Source of the DNA: Acidobacteriota bacterium
GTDB lineage: Bacteria > Acidobacteriota > Terriglobia > Bryobacterales > Bryobacteraceae
Direction: 5' to 3'
Assembly: GCA_017307505.1 (NCBI GenBank)
Contig: JAFKEE010000039.1
Coordinates: 1 to 64,000 of the forward strand
DNA length: 64,000 nucleotides
How positions within the stretch are numbered: position 1 is the first letter of the stretch; each line of letters starts with the position of its first letter. A model generated the notes under the pieces. The model saw only the letters and a list, made by a program, of their open reading frames with translations. It was not told the origin of the DNA and made no database searches. A program made the position numbers and the translations under genes. Of this stretch, positions 17,582-27,100 are shown in pieces.

Positions 17582-19066
17582 ATGCCTGACCGCCGTTCTT
17601 TCCTGCTTTCGCTTCCGGCCGCTGCCGGACTCACCCGGACTCTGCGCGCCGCGCCGTCCGCACCTGCCCCGTTCGGAGCCTTGCCGTCCACCCGGCAATT
17701 GCTCTGGCACGAGATGGAGGTCTACAGCTTCCTGCACTTCACGACAAACACTTTCACCGACAAGGAGTGGGGCTACGGCGACGAGAGTCCGTCCATCTTT
17801 AACCCAACCGCTTTCGATGCCGGCGCGATTGTCGCCGCATTGAAGGCCGGCGGCATGAAGGGCGTGATCCTCACCTGCAAACACCATGACGGATTTTGCC
17901 TCTGGCCGACGAAAACGACCGGTCATTCCGTGAAGTCCAGTCCCTGGCGCGGCGGTCAGGGCGATGTCGTGAAGGAGATCTCCCAGGCGGCCGCGAAGCA
18001 CGGTCTCAAGTTCGGAGTCTACCTGTCGCCCTGGGACCGGAACACGCCGAAATACGCCTCGCCGGAGTACATCACAATGTACCGCGAGCAGTTGACGGAA
18101 CTGCTTACGCAGTATGGGCCAGTCTATGAGGTCTGGCACGACGGAGCGAATGGAGGAGACGGCTTCTACGGCGGCGCGCGGGAGAAGCGGCGGATCGACA
18201 AGAAGACCTACTACGACTGGCCGGCAACCTGGGAACTGGTCCGCAAGCTTCAGCCGAATGCGGTGATCTTTAGCGACGTCGGGCCTGATATCCGCTGGGT
18301 CGGGAACGAAAAGGGCTATGCTGCTGAGACGAGCTGGGCGACCTTTGACCCAGTGGGCGAAGACGGCGGGCCGGCCTCGCCCGGCAATGTGAAGACAAAA
18401 GAGTCCATGGGCGGCACTCGCGGTGGCTCCAAGTGGTTGCCGGCCGAGTGCGATGTCTCCATCCGTCCGGGCTGGTTTTGGCATGAGAAGGAAAATGCCA
18501 GGGTGAAGTCGTCTCGCGACCTGATGGATCTCTATTACAAATCGGTGGGCCGCGGCGGCAGTTTCCTGTTGAACATTCCGCCCGATCGCCGGGGCCTGCT
18601 GCACGAAACCGATGTGGCCTCGATCAAGGGCTTCGGCGACATGGTCCGCGGTACTTTTGCCGCGAATCTTGCAGCCAAGGCCAGGCTCACGGCGTCGAAC
18701 GTGCGCGGCGGGAGCAGGACGTTTGGACCCGAGCGGCTTCTGGACGGCGACCGCTACGGCTACTGGAGTACGGACGACGCGGTGACCACCGCCGACGTAG
18801 TTCTGGACTTAGGCCGGGAGATTGCCTTCAATGTGATCCGCGTCCGCGAAAACCTCAAGCTAGGCCAACGTGTGGAGGGGATTGCCGTGGATCAGTGGAA
18901 GGACGGAGGCTGGGTGACCGTTGGCGAGGCGGGCAGTGTCGGCTCGTGCCGCCTCATCAGGACAGCGGATAAGGTGAGCACCACGAAGGTGCGGCTCCGG
19001 GTCACAAAGTCACCCGTCTGTCCGGCTCTGTCGGAATTCGGGCTGTTCCTGGAAGCGGGCTCTTAA
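17582..19066 (+). CDS. Tat-exported GH29 alpha-L-fucosidase
   Basis: 494 residues from ATG at 17582, where MPDRRSFLLSLPAAAG is a convincing twin-arginine signal; an upstream in-frame ATG adds 25 unlike residues. Hydrolyses terminal alpha-L-fucose in the periplasm or outside. The GH29 barrel is shown by LTCKHHDGFCLWPT (99-110), and the catalytic nucleophile is probably Asp187 in YEVWHDGANGG. SVGRGGSFLLNIPPDRRGLL is the conserved end of the catalytic domain. The last 120 residues resemble an F5/8-type-C carbohydrate-binding sandwich (ERLLDGDRYGYWSTDD, VVLDLGREIAFNVIRVREN). Its stop overlaps that of the convergent regulator gene by four bases. Confidence 0.9.
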   Translation: MPDRRSFLLSLPAAAGLTRTLRAAPSAPAPFGALPSTRQLLWHEMEVYSFLHFTTNTFTDKEWGYGDESPSIFNPTAFDAGAIVAALKAGGMKGVILTCKHHDGFCLWPTKTTGHSVKSSPWRGGQGDVVKEISQAAAKHGLKFGVYLSPWDRNTPKYASPEYITMYREQLTELLTQYGPVYEVWHDGANGGDGFYGGAREKRRIDKKTYYDWPATWELVRKLQPNAVIFSDVGPDIRWVGNEKGYAAETSWATFDPVGEDGGPASPGNVKTKESMGGTRGGSKWLPAECDVSIRPGWFWHEKENARVKSSRDLMDLYYKSVGRGGSFLLNIPPDRRGLLHETDVASIKGFGDMVRGTFAANLAAKARLTASNVRGGSRTFGPERLLDGDRYGYWSTDDAVTTADVVLDLGREIAFNVIRVRENLKLGQRVEGIAVDQWKDGGWVTVGEAGSVGSCRLIRTADKVSTTKVRLRVTKSPVCPALSEFGLFLEAGS

Positions 19067-21207
19067 GGAAACACGTCAGCGCGCAGCAGGTCGCTGTTCG
19101 ACGGGTCCAGCCGGACCGTCAACAGCGACTTGCCATCCCGTGAAAGCGAGAACGGACCGATCCCGATCGGCAGAATCGGTTCCGGATAGTCGGCGACCAG
19201 GCGCGTCGAATGAGTCTTGAAGTCCAGGAAATAGATGGATTGAAGGCTCGAATTGTTGGTCCGCACGCCCAGGAAATAGATTCCATTGGATTCCACGGCC
19301 CAGCAACTGGTGCAGTAGGGCACCAGGCCCTCCAGGACGCGGCTCACCTTGCCCGTCTGCAGGTCGCCGGACCAAAGCTGGGTATCCGTAGGTTCCCGTA
19401 CAAAATAGAGCGTCTTCCCGTCGGGCGCGATGTCGAGAGACAGCCCGCGGGTCTGGAGTACGGTCTGCCCTTTGCCCCCATGGGCGGGGAACTTCACGAT
19501 GGAATCATCCAGGCCGGCATAGATCCACGCCCCATCCGGGGAGTAAACAGGATGCACGCCCGCTTCTCCGAAGGGTTTGATCTTCCACGAGCCTTCCACT
19601 TCGCTGGCTATGTACAGCTCTTTCGTCTTGGAATTATTGAAAACCAAGGACTTGCCGTCAGGCGACCAGCGGGCCACCGACGGTCTCAGCTTGCCCTGGG
19701 TCACTTCGACCGGAGCACCGCCATCGGCCTGGGAGACCCAGATCTGTTCATCGCCCGTGCGGTCGGTACGGAATGCGACGCGCTGCCCGTCGGGGGAGTA
19801 CTGCGGCGACGCGTCTTGCCCGGTGGAGGCGATAACCCGGGTCCAGGTATGCGGCACATTGACATTCAGCCGCCAAATATTTGGATCGGACTGGACCACC
19901 GTGTAAATCAGGGATCGCGTCTTCATCGAGAAGGAAAACTGGATGGGGAATTCGGCATAGACCCCTGTGGGCGCTGGGGCATGTCCGGGTTCCAGCCGCC
20001 AGATGCGGAATTCCCCGCCCCGGTTCGAGGCGAAGAAAATAGTACGGTTGTCGGACGACCAGCCCTGCGCCGAGATCTCGCGGACGTCGGAGGTCAGTTT
20101 CCTTGGCTCGCCGCCCGAAGTCGGCACCGAAAAGAGCTCCTGGTAGGTGCGATGGTAGGCGCGCACAAAAGATACGGTGGAACCGTCCGGGGAGAAGCGC
20201 GGATCGATGTCGCCGATAATCAGGTCCTCGGGCTTGGTCAGCCGCGACTTCTGCCCCGTACCCACACTGACCAGAAAGATGCCCAGGGGCTGGCTCTGGT
20301 TGACAGCATCGTCCATCGCAATAGTGTCGCCGCGTGGTGACCAGGCCAGGTGAGGATTCGATAGCCCGTAGCGGGTCGCCAGCACCGGGGCCACCACGCG
20401 CTCCGAGCCTCCATTCAGAGGTAGGATCACCAGTTCACCGGCAGATTCCCGGAAGCGCAGGCAGGCCAGCGAGTGCCCGTCAGGAGCCCAGGTCGGGCTG
20501 GAATACGATCCCGGAGCATTGCTGAGGAGACGCGGAGCCCCACCCGACGGCTGAATCCAGACCTGGGCGGGTTGCCCGACACCCTGTTCCCACAGGAACG
20601 CCACCTTCGTCCCGTCCGGCGAGATGGCAGGTTGATATTCCTTGCCCGCCAGTCTGGTTACCGGAGTGATGTGTGGGGGCGCAGGGGGCGCCTTCGGCCA
20701 AAGCAAGAAGACGGCCAGAGCCAGTGCGGCGGCCAAGGCAGAGCCTAATATCCAATAGAGGATACGCCGATCTTTCGATGCTAGGGCGGCTGGTGATGCG
20801 GCAGTGATCGGTTCTGAGTCGCCATTGCCGGACAGGCGATGTTCCGTCACCCGGCTCGGTTCATCCACGCAGGTAACCGGACCAATGATCCGGTAACCCC
20901 TGCCGGCGAAAGTTTCGATATAGCCGGCCGCCCCCTTTTCGACATTCAGGGTTTTTCTGACAACCGCTATGTTTTGGGCCAGATTGGCCTCGTCCACAAC
21001 ACGATCCGGCCAGATCGCCGCTATTAACTCTTCTTTGGTAACGACCTGAGGTGACTGTTCTACCAAAATCAGTAGCGTTTCGGCGGCTTTTCTTGTGAGA
21101 TGGAGCGGCTCGCCTTCGCGCAGAAGGACCTTCGCCGAGGCGTCCAGCCCAAACGAACCGAACTTATAAATTCGCCGTCGCTCTAACACGTTACCGCTCA
21201 AATTCAA
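19063..21207 (-). CDS. CadC-like winged-helix regulator with PD40 beta-propeller sensor
   Basis: 714 residues from a TTG; a GTG six codons in is an alternative start. Residues about 14-110 are an OmpR/PhoB-type DNA-binding domain (LLREGEPLHLTRKAAETLLILVE, then ELIAAIWPDRVVDEANLAQNI and GYIETFAGRGYRIIGPV). One membrane helix (YWILGSALAAALALAVFLLW) follows, then a TolB/PD40-like propeller with repeats such as YQPAISPDGTKVAFLW, APDGHSLACLRF, RFSPDGSTVSFVRA, YSPDGQRVAFRTDR and WSPDGKSLVFNN. Such proteins are abundant in Acidobacteria and thought to sense an extracytoplasmic signal. The adjacent GH106 gene, divergent by about 170 bases, is the obvious target. An 11-base tandem repeat lies directly before its start. 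Confidence 0.88.
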   Translation of the reverse strand: MNLSGNVLERRRIYKFGSFGLDASAKVLLREGEPLHLTRKAAETLLILVEQSPQVVTKEELIAAIWPDRVVDEANLAQNIAVVRKTLNVEKGAAGYIETFAGRGYRIIGPVTCVDEPSRVTEHRLSGNGDSEPITAASPAALASKDRRILYWILGSALAAALALAVFLLWPKAPPAPPHITPVTRLAGKEYQPAISPDGTKVAFLWEQGVGQPAQVWIQPSGGAPRLLSNAPGSYSSPTWAPDGHSLACLRFRESAGELVILPLNGGSERVVAPVLATRYGLSNPHLAWSPRGDTIAMDDAVNQSQPLGIFLVSVGTGQKSRLTKPEDLIIGDIDPRFSPDGSTVSFVRAYHRTYQELFSVPTSGGEPRKLTSDVREISAQGWSSDNRTIFFASNRGGEFRIWRLEPGHAPAPTGVYAEFPIQFSFSMKTRSLIYTVVQSDPNIWRLNVNVPHTWTRVIASTGQDASPQYSPDGQRVAFRTDRTGDEQIWVSQADGGAPVEVTQGKLRPSVARWSPDGKSLVFNNSKTKELYIASEVEGSWKIKPFGEAGVHPVYSPDGAWIYAGLDDSIVKFPAHGGKGQTVLQTRGLSLDIAPDGKTLYFVREPTDTQLWSGDLQTGKVSRVLEGLVPYCTSCWAVESNGIYFLGVRTNNSSLQSIYFLDFKTHSTRLVADYPEPILPIGIGPFSLSRDGKSLLTVRLDPSNSDLLRADVFP

Positions 21208-21208
21208 G

Positions 21209-21229
21209 ATCTTCTTAGAATCTTCTTAG
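21209..21229. promoter_or_regulatory. Tandem 11-base direct repeat before the CadC-like regulator
   Basis: ATCTTCTTAG occurs twice (21209-21218 and 21220-21229), giving an 11-base period. OmpR-type winged-helix proteins often bind direct repeats about one helical turn apart, so this may be an autoregulatory site. On the message strand the same repeat reads CTAAGAAGAT and could equally act as a ribosome-binding purine tract, as it ends one base before the predicted TTG. Confidence 0.4.
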
Positions 21230-21378
21230 CCTCGGATCGTTGAACCGGCTACCTCAATAGCTGAACCTAATCACGAACAGTAGTGTAGCGCAACCGCTTT
21301 GGGCGTGGAATCGACTGATATATCTGTACGGCCACCCCGCACCCAACCAGCCGCCACCCACTGTTCAGAGGACCTTGA

Positions 21379-23955
21379 ATGCTCAACCTCCGCCTGGGCC
21401 AAGCAGCCCGCCTCTTCGCCTTGGTCGCGTTCCTTACCATTTCCGCCACTGCGTCCTCCCTCGACAGTCTTCGGGCTTCGTTCGCTGCACCGCCTCCCGA
21501 CAGCCGGATCATGATGCGTTGGTGGTGGTTTGGTCCAGCCGTGACACGGCACGAACTTCAGCGCGAACTCGAGGTCATGAAGGCGGGTGGCATCGGCGGC
21601 GTCGAGATTCAACCGGTGTACCCCTTAGCGCTGGACAATCCCGAGCAGAAGATCCGCAATCTGACATTTCTGTCCCCCGAGTTCCTGGATTCGCTAAAGT
21701 TTGCATCGGAGACCGCCCGCGGACTGGGCTTGCGGGTAGACATGACGCTTGGCAGCGGCTGGCCGTACGGCGGCCCGCACATCCCTTTGGAGATGGCGGC
21801 AGGGCGACTGCGCGTGGAACGCACTTCGACCCCGCCCGTGCTCAAGGAAGGCGAATCGGTCGTCGCCTCGTTCCCCGAACAGAACCTTGTATTCATTGCC
21901 GGACACACGGGTATGAAGGTGAAGCGGGCCTCCGCCGGAGCAGAAGGCTATGTCCTGGACCATTACAACCGGGCAGCCCTGGATAAACACCTTCAGGTCG
22001 TGGGCGAACCGCTACTGAAGGCCTTCGGCGGACAACCGCCCTACGCGGTCTTCAATGACAGTCTGGAAGTTTTCGGTTCCGATTGGACCACTGACCTGCT
22101 GCCGGAGTTCCAGAAACGGCGCGGTTACGATCTGAAACCCAAACTGCCGGCCTTGGTCGGTGAACTCACAGAGGAGAAGGGCGCCATTCGAAACGACTGG
22201 GCCCTGACGCTCACCGAACTGGTGGAGGAGCGATTCCTGGCGCCGGCCCGCGACTGGGCACACGCCCATGCAACGCTCTTCCGGTCTCAGACTTACGGCA
22301 CTCCACCCGTAACCCTCGCCAGCCAGCGATTTGTGGATCTGGCCGATGGCGAGCAGCCCCACTGGCGGCAATTCAGCGCCACAAGATGGGCTTCGTCGGC
22401 GAACCACATCCTGGGAAGACCCGTCACCGCCACCGAGACCTGGACCTGGCTCCACTCGCCCACCTTCGCGGCCACGCCGCTCGACATCAAGGCGGAGGCG
22501 GACCGCCACTTCCTGCAAGGCGTCAACCAGTTGATCGGCCATGGCTGGCCATACTCCCCGGAGAGCGCGGGGAAGCCGGGCTGGGGCTTCTACGCCGCGG
22601 CCTCTTTCAATGACAGCAACCCTTGGTGGATCGTCATGCCTGACGTATCCGCCTACCTGCAGCGCCTCAGTTGGCTGATGCGCCAGGGCAAACCAGTGAA
22701 CGACGTGGCGTTGTATGTGCCCGTAAGCGACACACGCGCGCGGTTTACGGCTGATTCGGGGCGGGTCTCCATCGATCGCCAGATGGGCGAGGTGACCGGC
22801 GCCGAGGTGATTCCGCAGATCCTGGACGCCGGCTTCGGCTTCGACGGCGTCGACGACGGCCTGATGGAGCAGGCCCTGGCAAACGGCGGCTACCGGATTG
22901 TGGTGCTGCCGAATGTGGAACGGATCCCTCTGTCAAGCTACCGCCGGTTGGAACGGTTTGCGGCGGGTGGCGGACTGTTAGTGGCAGTGAGGCGGAAGCC
23001 TTCACTGGGCCCGGGGTTGCTGGATGCGGAGAACGAAGCCAGGCAGATTCGGGAGATCTCAGCACGGCTATTCGACGCGCCCGGCGCCCCGGGCCGCTTT
23101 GTTGCCGAGGACAAAGCCCTGGGAGCCACCCTCGCCGCTTCGAAAACGCCGGATGTGGTGTGGGCTCCGGCCAATCCCCAGTTGGGATTTGCCCATCGCA
23201 GTGTGGCCGGCAGTGACATCTATTTCGTGGCGAACACGAGCAATCGAACCTACAAAGGCAAAGTCCGCTTCCGGGTGGAAGGGCTGAAACCGGAGTGGCT
23301 GGATCCACTGTCAGGTAAGGCACTGGCCCTCGGCGAGGAAATAGAGCTCCCTCCCTACGGTTCCCTGGTCGCGGTCCTTTCCAGGGAGGCCAAGCCCGCG
23401 GCGCCGCCAAAGCCGGCCGTGGGCTCGAGCATGGATCTGAGCGCGGACTGGAAGGTGCAATTTGAAGGGCTCGACAAGTCCGTTTCGATGAACCAGTTGA
23501 CCTCCTGGACGGAGGATGCCTCCACACGGCATTTCTCCGGCACCGCGGTCTACGAAAAAGCGGTCACGGTCTCCAAAGACCTGGCTGGCAGTCGCGTGAT
23601 GCTGGACTTCGGCGAAGCCACACCGGCGCCGGAGTCGCGTAGCGCGAACGGCATGCGGGCGTGGTTGCAGGCTCCGGTCCGGGATGCCGCCGTGGTGTAC
23701 GTGAATGGACAACGAGCCGGTGCCGTCTGGGCGCCCCCTTATCGGGTCGAACTCACGGGCCTGCTGAAGGAAGGCCGCAACGAATTAAAGGTGGTTGTAG
23801 CCAATACGGCCCTCAACCGCATGGCCGGCCAGGGTGAGCCGGACTACAAGGCAGTCACGGCCAAGTACGGCGAACGGTTCCAAATGCAGGATATGCGCAA
23901 TATGAAGCCGGAGCTTTCCGGGCTTCTCGGCCATATCCGTCTGGTGGCGGAATGA
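21379..23955 (+). CDS. Secreted GH106-type glycoside hydrolase (alpha-L-rhamnosidase family)
   Basis: 858 residues. The signal peptide is LARLFALVAFLTISATASS-like at the N-terminus. The GH106 start motif is clear: SRIMMRWWWFGPAVTRHELQ, then MKAGGIGGVEIQPVYPL and LGLRVDMTLGSGWPYGGPHIP; further on come VFNDSLEVFGSDWT and FKRRGYDLKPKLPALVG-like sequence (QKRRGYDL). The C-terminal 180 residues form jelly-roll modules (MDLSADWKVQFEG, SGTAVYEKAVTV, VYVNGQRAGAVWAPPYRVEL). Family members remove alpha-L-rhamnose from plant or bacterial polysaccharides. It is shorter than the paralogue at 54772 (1126 residues). Flanked by a CadC-like regulator and a TonB-dependent receptor, so it is likely part of a glycan uptake locus. 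Confidence 0.87.
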   Translation: MLNLRLGQAARLFALVAFLTISATASSLDSLRASFAAPPPDSRIMMRWWWFGPAVTRHELQRELEVMKAGGIGGVEIQPVYPLALDNPEQKIRNLTFLSPEFLDSLKFASETARGLGLRVDMTLGSGWPYGGPHIPLEMAAGRLRVERTSTPPVLKEGESVVASFPEQNLVFIAGHTGMKVKRASAGAEGYVLDHYNRAALDKHLQVVGEPLLKAFGGQPPYAVFNDSLEVFGSDWTTDLLPEFQKRRGYDLKPKLPALVGELTEEKGAIRNDWALTLTELVEERFLAPARDWAHAHATLFRSQTYGTPPVTLASQRFVDLADGEQPHWRQFSATRWASSANHILGRPVTATETWTWLHSPTFAATPLDIKAEADRHFLQGVNQLIGHGWPYSPESAGKPGWGFYAAASFNDSNPWWIVMPDVSAYLQRLSWLMRQGKPVNDVALYVPVSDTRARFTADSGRVSIDRQMGEVTGAEVIPQILDAGFGFDGVDDGLMEQALANGGYRIVVLPNVERIPLSSYRRLERFAAGGGLLVAVRRKPSLGPGLLDAENEARQIREISARLFDAPGAPGRFVAEDKALGATLAASKTPDVVWAPANPQLGFAHRSVAGSDIYFVANTSNRTYKGKVRFRVEGLKPEWLDPLSGKALALGEEIELPPYGSLVAVLSREAKPAAPPKPAVGSSMDLSADWKVQFEGLDKSVSMNQLTSWTEDASTRHFSGTAVYEKAVTVSKDLAGSRVMLDFGEATPAPESRSANGMRAWLQAPVRDAAVVYVNGQRAGAVWAPPYRVELTGLLKEGRNELKVVVANTALNRMAGQGEPDYKAVTAKYGERFQMQDMRNMKPELSGLLGHIRLVAE

Positions 23956-24052
23956 GGTGTCTTCCCTCAGTGAGAGTGACCGCCGCCGCAAGGTTGGGTA
24001 TTCAGGCATCGCGCGCCGTCATGCGCGCGGTGAGTTGGGGTAATTACTCGAA

Positions 24053-24090
24053 GCCCGGATCATACGGCTGGGAACCGTACGCGTCCGGGC
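24053..24090. promoter_or_regulatory. Two-tier inverted repeat upstream of the TonB-dependent receptor
   Basis: The outer arms GCCCGGA (24053-24059) and TCCGGGC (24084-24090) enclose inner arms TACGG (24063-24067) and CCGTA (24075-24079). The structure ends 28 bases before the chosen start. The 163-base gap also holds a short GC hairpin at 24010-24029. It may be a leader RNA structure or a terminator of the preceding gene lacking a T-run. No known riboswitch was recognised. Confidence 0.4.
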
Positions 24091-24118
24091 CAGCGCAGCG
24101 TATCAGAAAGGAATGGAA

Positions 24119-27100
24119 ATGAAGAATCGCATTTTCTCGCTTCTTGCGATATTCATCCTGCTGGCAGGCCTACCGGCCTGGTCGCAGGATGCCAGAGGCA
24201 CCATACTCGGCAAGATCACAGATCCGAGCGGTGCCGTACTGCCTGGAGCCACGGTCGTTGTGGCCAACCCGGCGATGGGCTATAAACTCACATTGACGAC
24301 GAATTCAGACGGTCTCTATACGGCCCCCCTGCTTTCGCCCGGCATCTACCAGGTGGAAGTGACCGCGGCGGGCTTCAAGAAGGCCACGCGGAATGAAGTT
24401 GAGGTTCGCATCGCGGACCGTCTCGACATCAGCTTCGCCCTGGAAATCGGCACGCAGGACCAGTCGGTCACCATCACCTCGGATCTTCCGCTTCTGAACG
24501 CGGAATCCGCATCCACCGGCACGGTCATCGACTCGAAGCGGGTCGCCAACCTGCCGCTGTCTTATGGCAATCCGTTTCTGCTGATCGGCCTGACTGCCGG
24601 TGTGACCTTCAACGGCAGCGTCCGCCTGGACCGGCCGTTTGAACCCACCCACATCGTCAATTACTCGATGGGCGGGACCCGCGGCAATCTGAACGACCTG
24701 ACTATCGACGGCGCGCCCTCCACGGCCACCGCCAACGCCAACGAAGTGACGGCATCCTACGTTCCGCCGACGGACATCGTGCAGGAATTCAAGGTGCAGA
24801 CGGCTACGTTCGACGCGCAGTTCGGCCAGACCCAGGGCGGTGTAACCAACATCAGCATCAAGTCCGGCACCAACGACTTCCACGGCAGCGCCGGCTATTC
24901 GTTCTACCGGCCCAACATGCTGGCCAACGATTTCTTCAACAACAAGTCGGGCCTGCCTACGCCGAACTTCGAGTTCAATCGTTGGGGCGGCTCCATCAGC
25001 GGCCCGGTCGTACTGCCCAAGATCTACAACGGTCACAACAAGACGTTCTTCCTGTGGGGCTATGAAGGCATTACGGACTCGCGGCCCCGCCACGACGACA
25101 GCACGAACACGGTGCCGACCGCAGCCATGCACGACGGCGACTTTTCCGCCCTGTTGGCCAGCGGCTCCGCCTACACCATCTACGATCCGGCCACCCGCGT
25201 GAAGCTCTCCAACGGCCGTTATCAGCAGACTCCATTCGCCGGAAATATCATTCCGAAGGCACGTTTCGACGCCGTCGGGAAATCGATCCTGGACTGGTAT
25301 CCCACCACCCCGAAATCGGCCGGCGATGCCGTTGGCATCGGTAACTTCCGCGACGCCAGCCTGGCGGAGACCGCCGACTACTACAACAACACTGTGCGTG
25401 TCGACCAGAACATCGGCGACCGCCAGCGTCTGTTCGTCCGCCTCAGCCAGTACCGCCGCGATTCCCTGTACAACGATTACTTCGGCAACGCCTTCACCGG
25501 CACGCAGTTCCTGTTTGACTCCAAGGCGGGCATGATCGACCACGTCATCACGCTGTCGCCGACCATGGTGCTGAACTCCCGCTACAGCTACAACCGCTTC
25601 ATCCGCGGCTCCGACGGGCCCGCTTCCGGCGAAGGTTTCGACATCTCCAAACTTGGCTTCTCACCGCAATATGTCAGCCAGGTTCCGAAGGACATCGCCC
25701 GCTTCCCACGCATCAATCTCACCGGCTATATCAGCAACGGCTTCACCGGCGAACTGCGCCCCGTGAACAACCACACGGCCTCTGCCACCCTGACCAAGTC
25801 GGCCGGCAAGCACAATATCCGCACAGGCTTTGAATTCCGCATCTATCAGGAAGCCGACAAGTTTTTCAGCAATGCCCAGACAGGTCAGTTTACCTTCGAC
25901 GCCACATGGACGAGGGGCCCGCTGGACAACTCCGCCACCTCGCCCGGCAGCATCGGCCAGTCGGTGGCCTCCCTGTTGCTCGGCCTGCCTGGCTCGGGCA
26001 GCATCGCCCGGTCAGCGGACTACATCGAGGCTTCCAAGAGCTGGGGCTTCTTCATTCAGGACGACTTCAAAATCAGCCGCAAACTGACGCTGAATATCGG
26101 CCTTCGGTATGAGCTCGAGACGCCGCTGAAGGAGCGGTTTAACCGCAGCGCCCTCGGCTTTGACCCCAACTACACCCAGACCATCTCGGCTGCGGCCCAG
26201 GCCAACTATGCCACGATCTACCCCAATATCGCTGGCGGCTTCGCTCAGCTGCCGCCCAGTGCCTTTGCGCTCAAGGGCGGCATGACCTTCGCCGGAGTCA
26301 ATGGCAACGACGGCAGCTTGTATAACACGCCGAAGAACGTGTTCCTTCCTCGCATCGGCCTGGCCTACCAGCTGGACAGCAAGACCGTGATCCGGTCGGG
26401 CTTCGGCATGTTCGCCGGTTTCCTGGGCGAGCGCCGTGGTGATGTGATTCAAAACGGCTTCAGCCAGAACACGAACATGGTCCTGACCAGGGACAGCGGG
26501 CTCACCTGGGCCACGACTCTGGCCAACCCGTTCCCGGACGGCATCAGCGAACCCAAGGGCAACGCCGATGGGTACGCCACCTACCTGGGTCAAGGCTTCT
26601 CTTTCTTCAATCAGAATCCGAAGCTCCCGATGACTTCACGGTGGGAATTCAGCGTCCAGCGCGAATTGAAAGGCTTCTCCCTCGAGGCCAGCTACATCGG
26701 CAGCAAGACCAACCATGTGGAACTCTCGACCGTCACCAGCGGCTCGTCAACCACGCTGGGGCGGAACATCAATACGTTGCCTTACCAGTATCTGAGCACG
26801 TCTCGGTTGCGCGACGACGTCAACAACAACTACCTGAGCGCCAACATCTCGAATCCCATGCAGGGACTGGTACCCGGCAATACGCAAGGCACCTTTACCA
26901 GCGCCCAGATCTCCCGGCAGACCCTGCTGTCGCCGTATCCGGCCTTCGGGTCGAATGCGATCTACACCAGCGACAATGGGGGCTACTCCTGGTATCACAG
27001 CGTGCAGCTCACAGCCCAAAAGCGCTTCTCCAAGGGCTACACGATCATGGGCAGCTACACCCTGTCCAAGTGGATGCAGGCTACCAATCTGCTCAATCCC

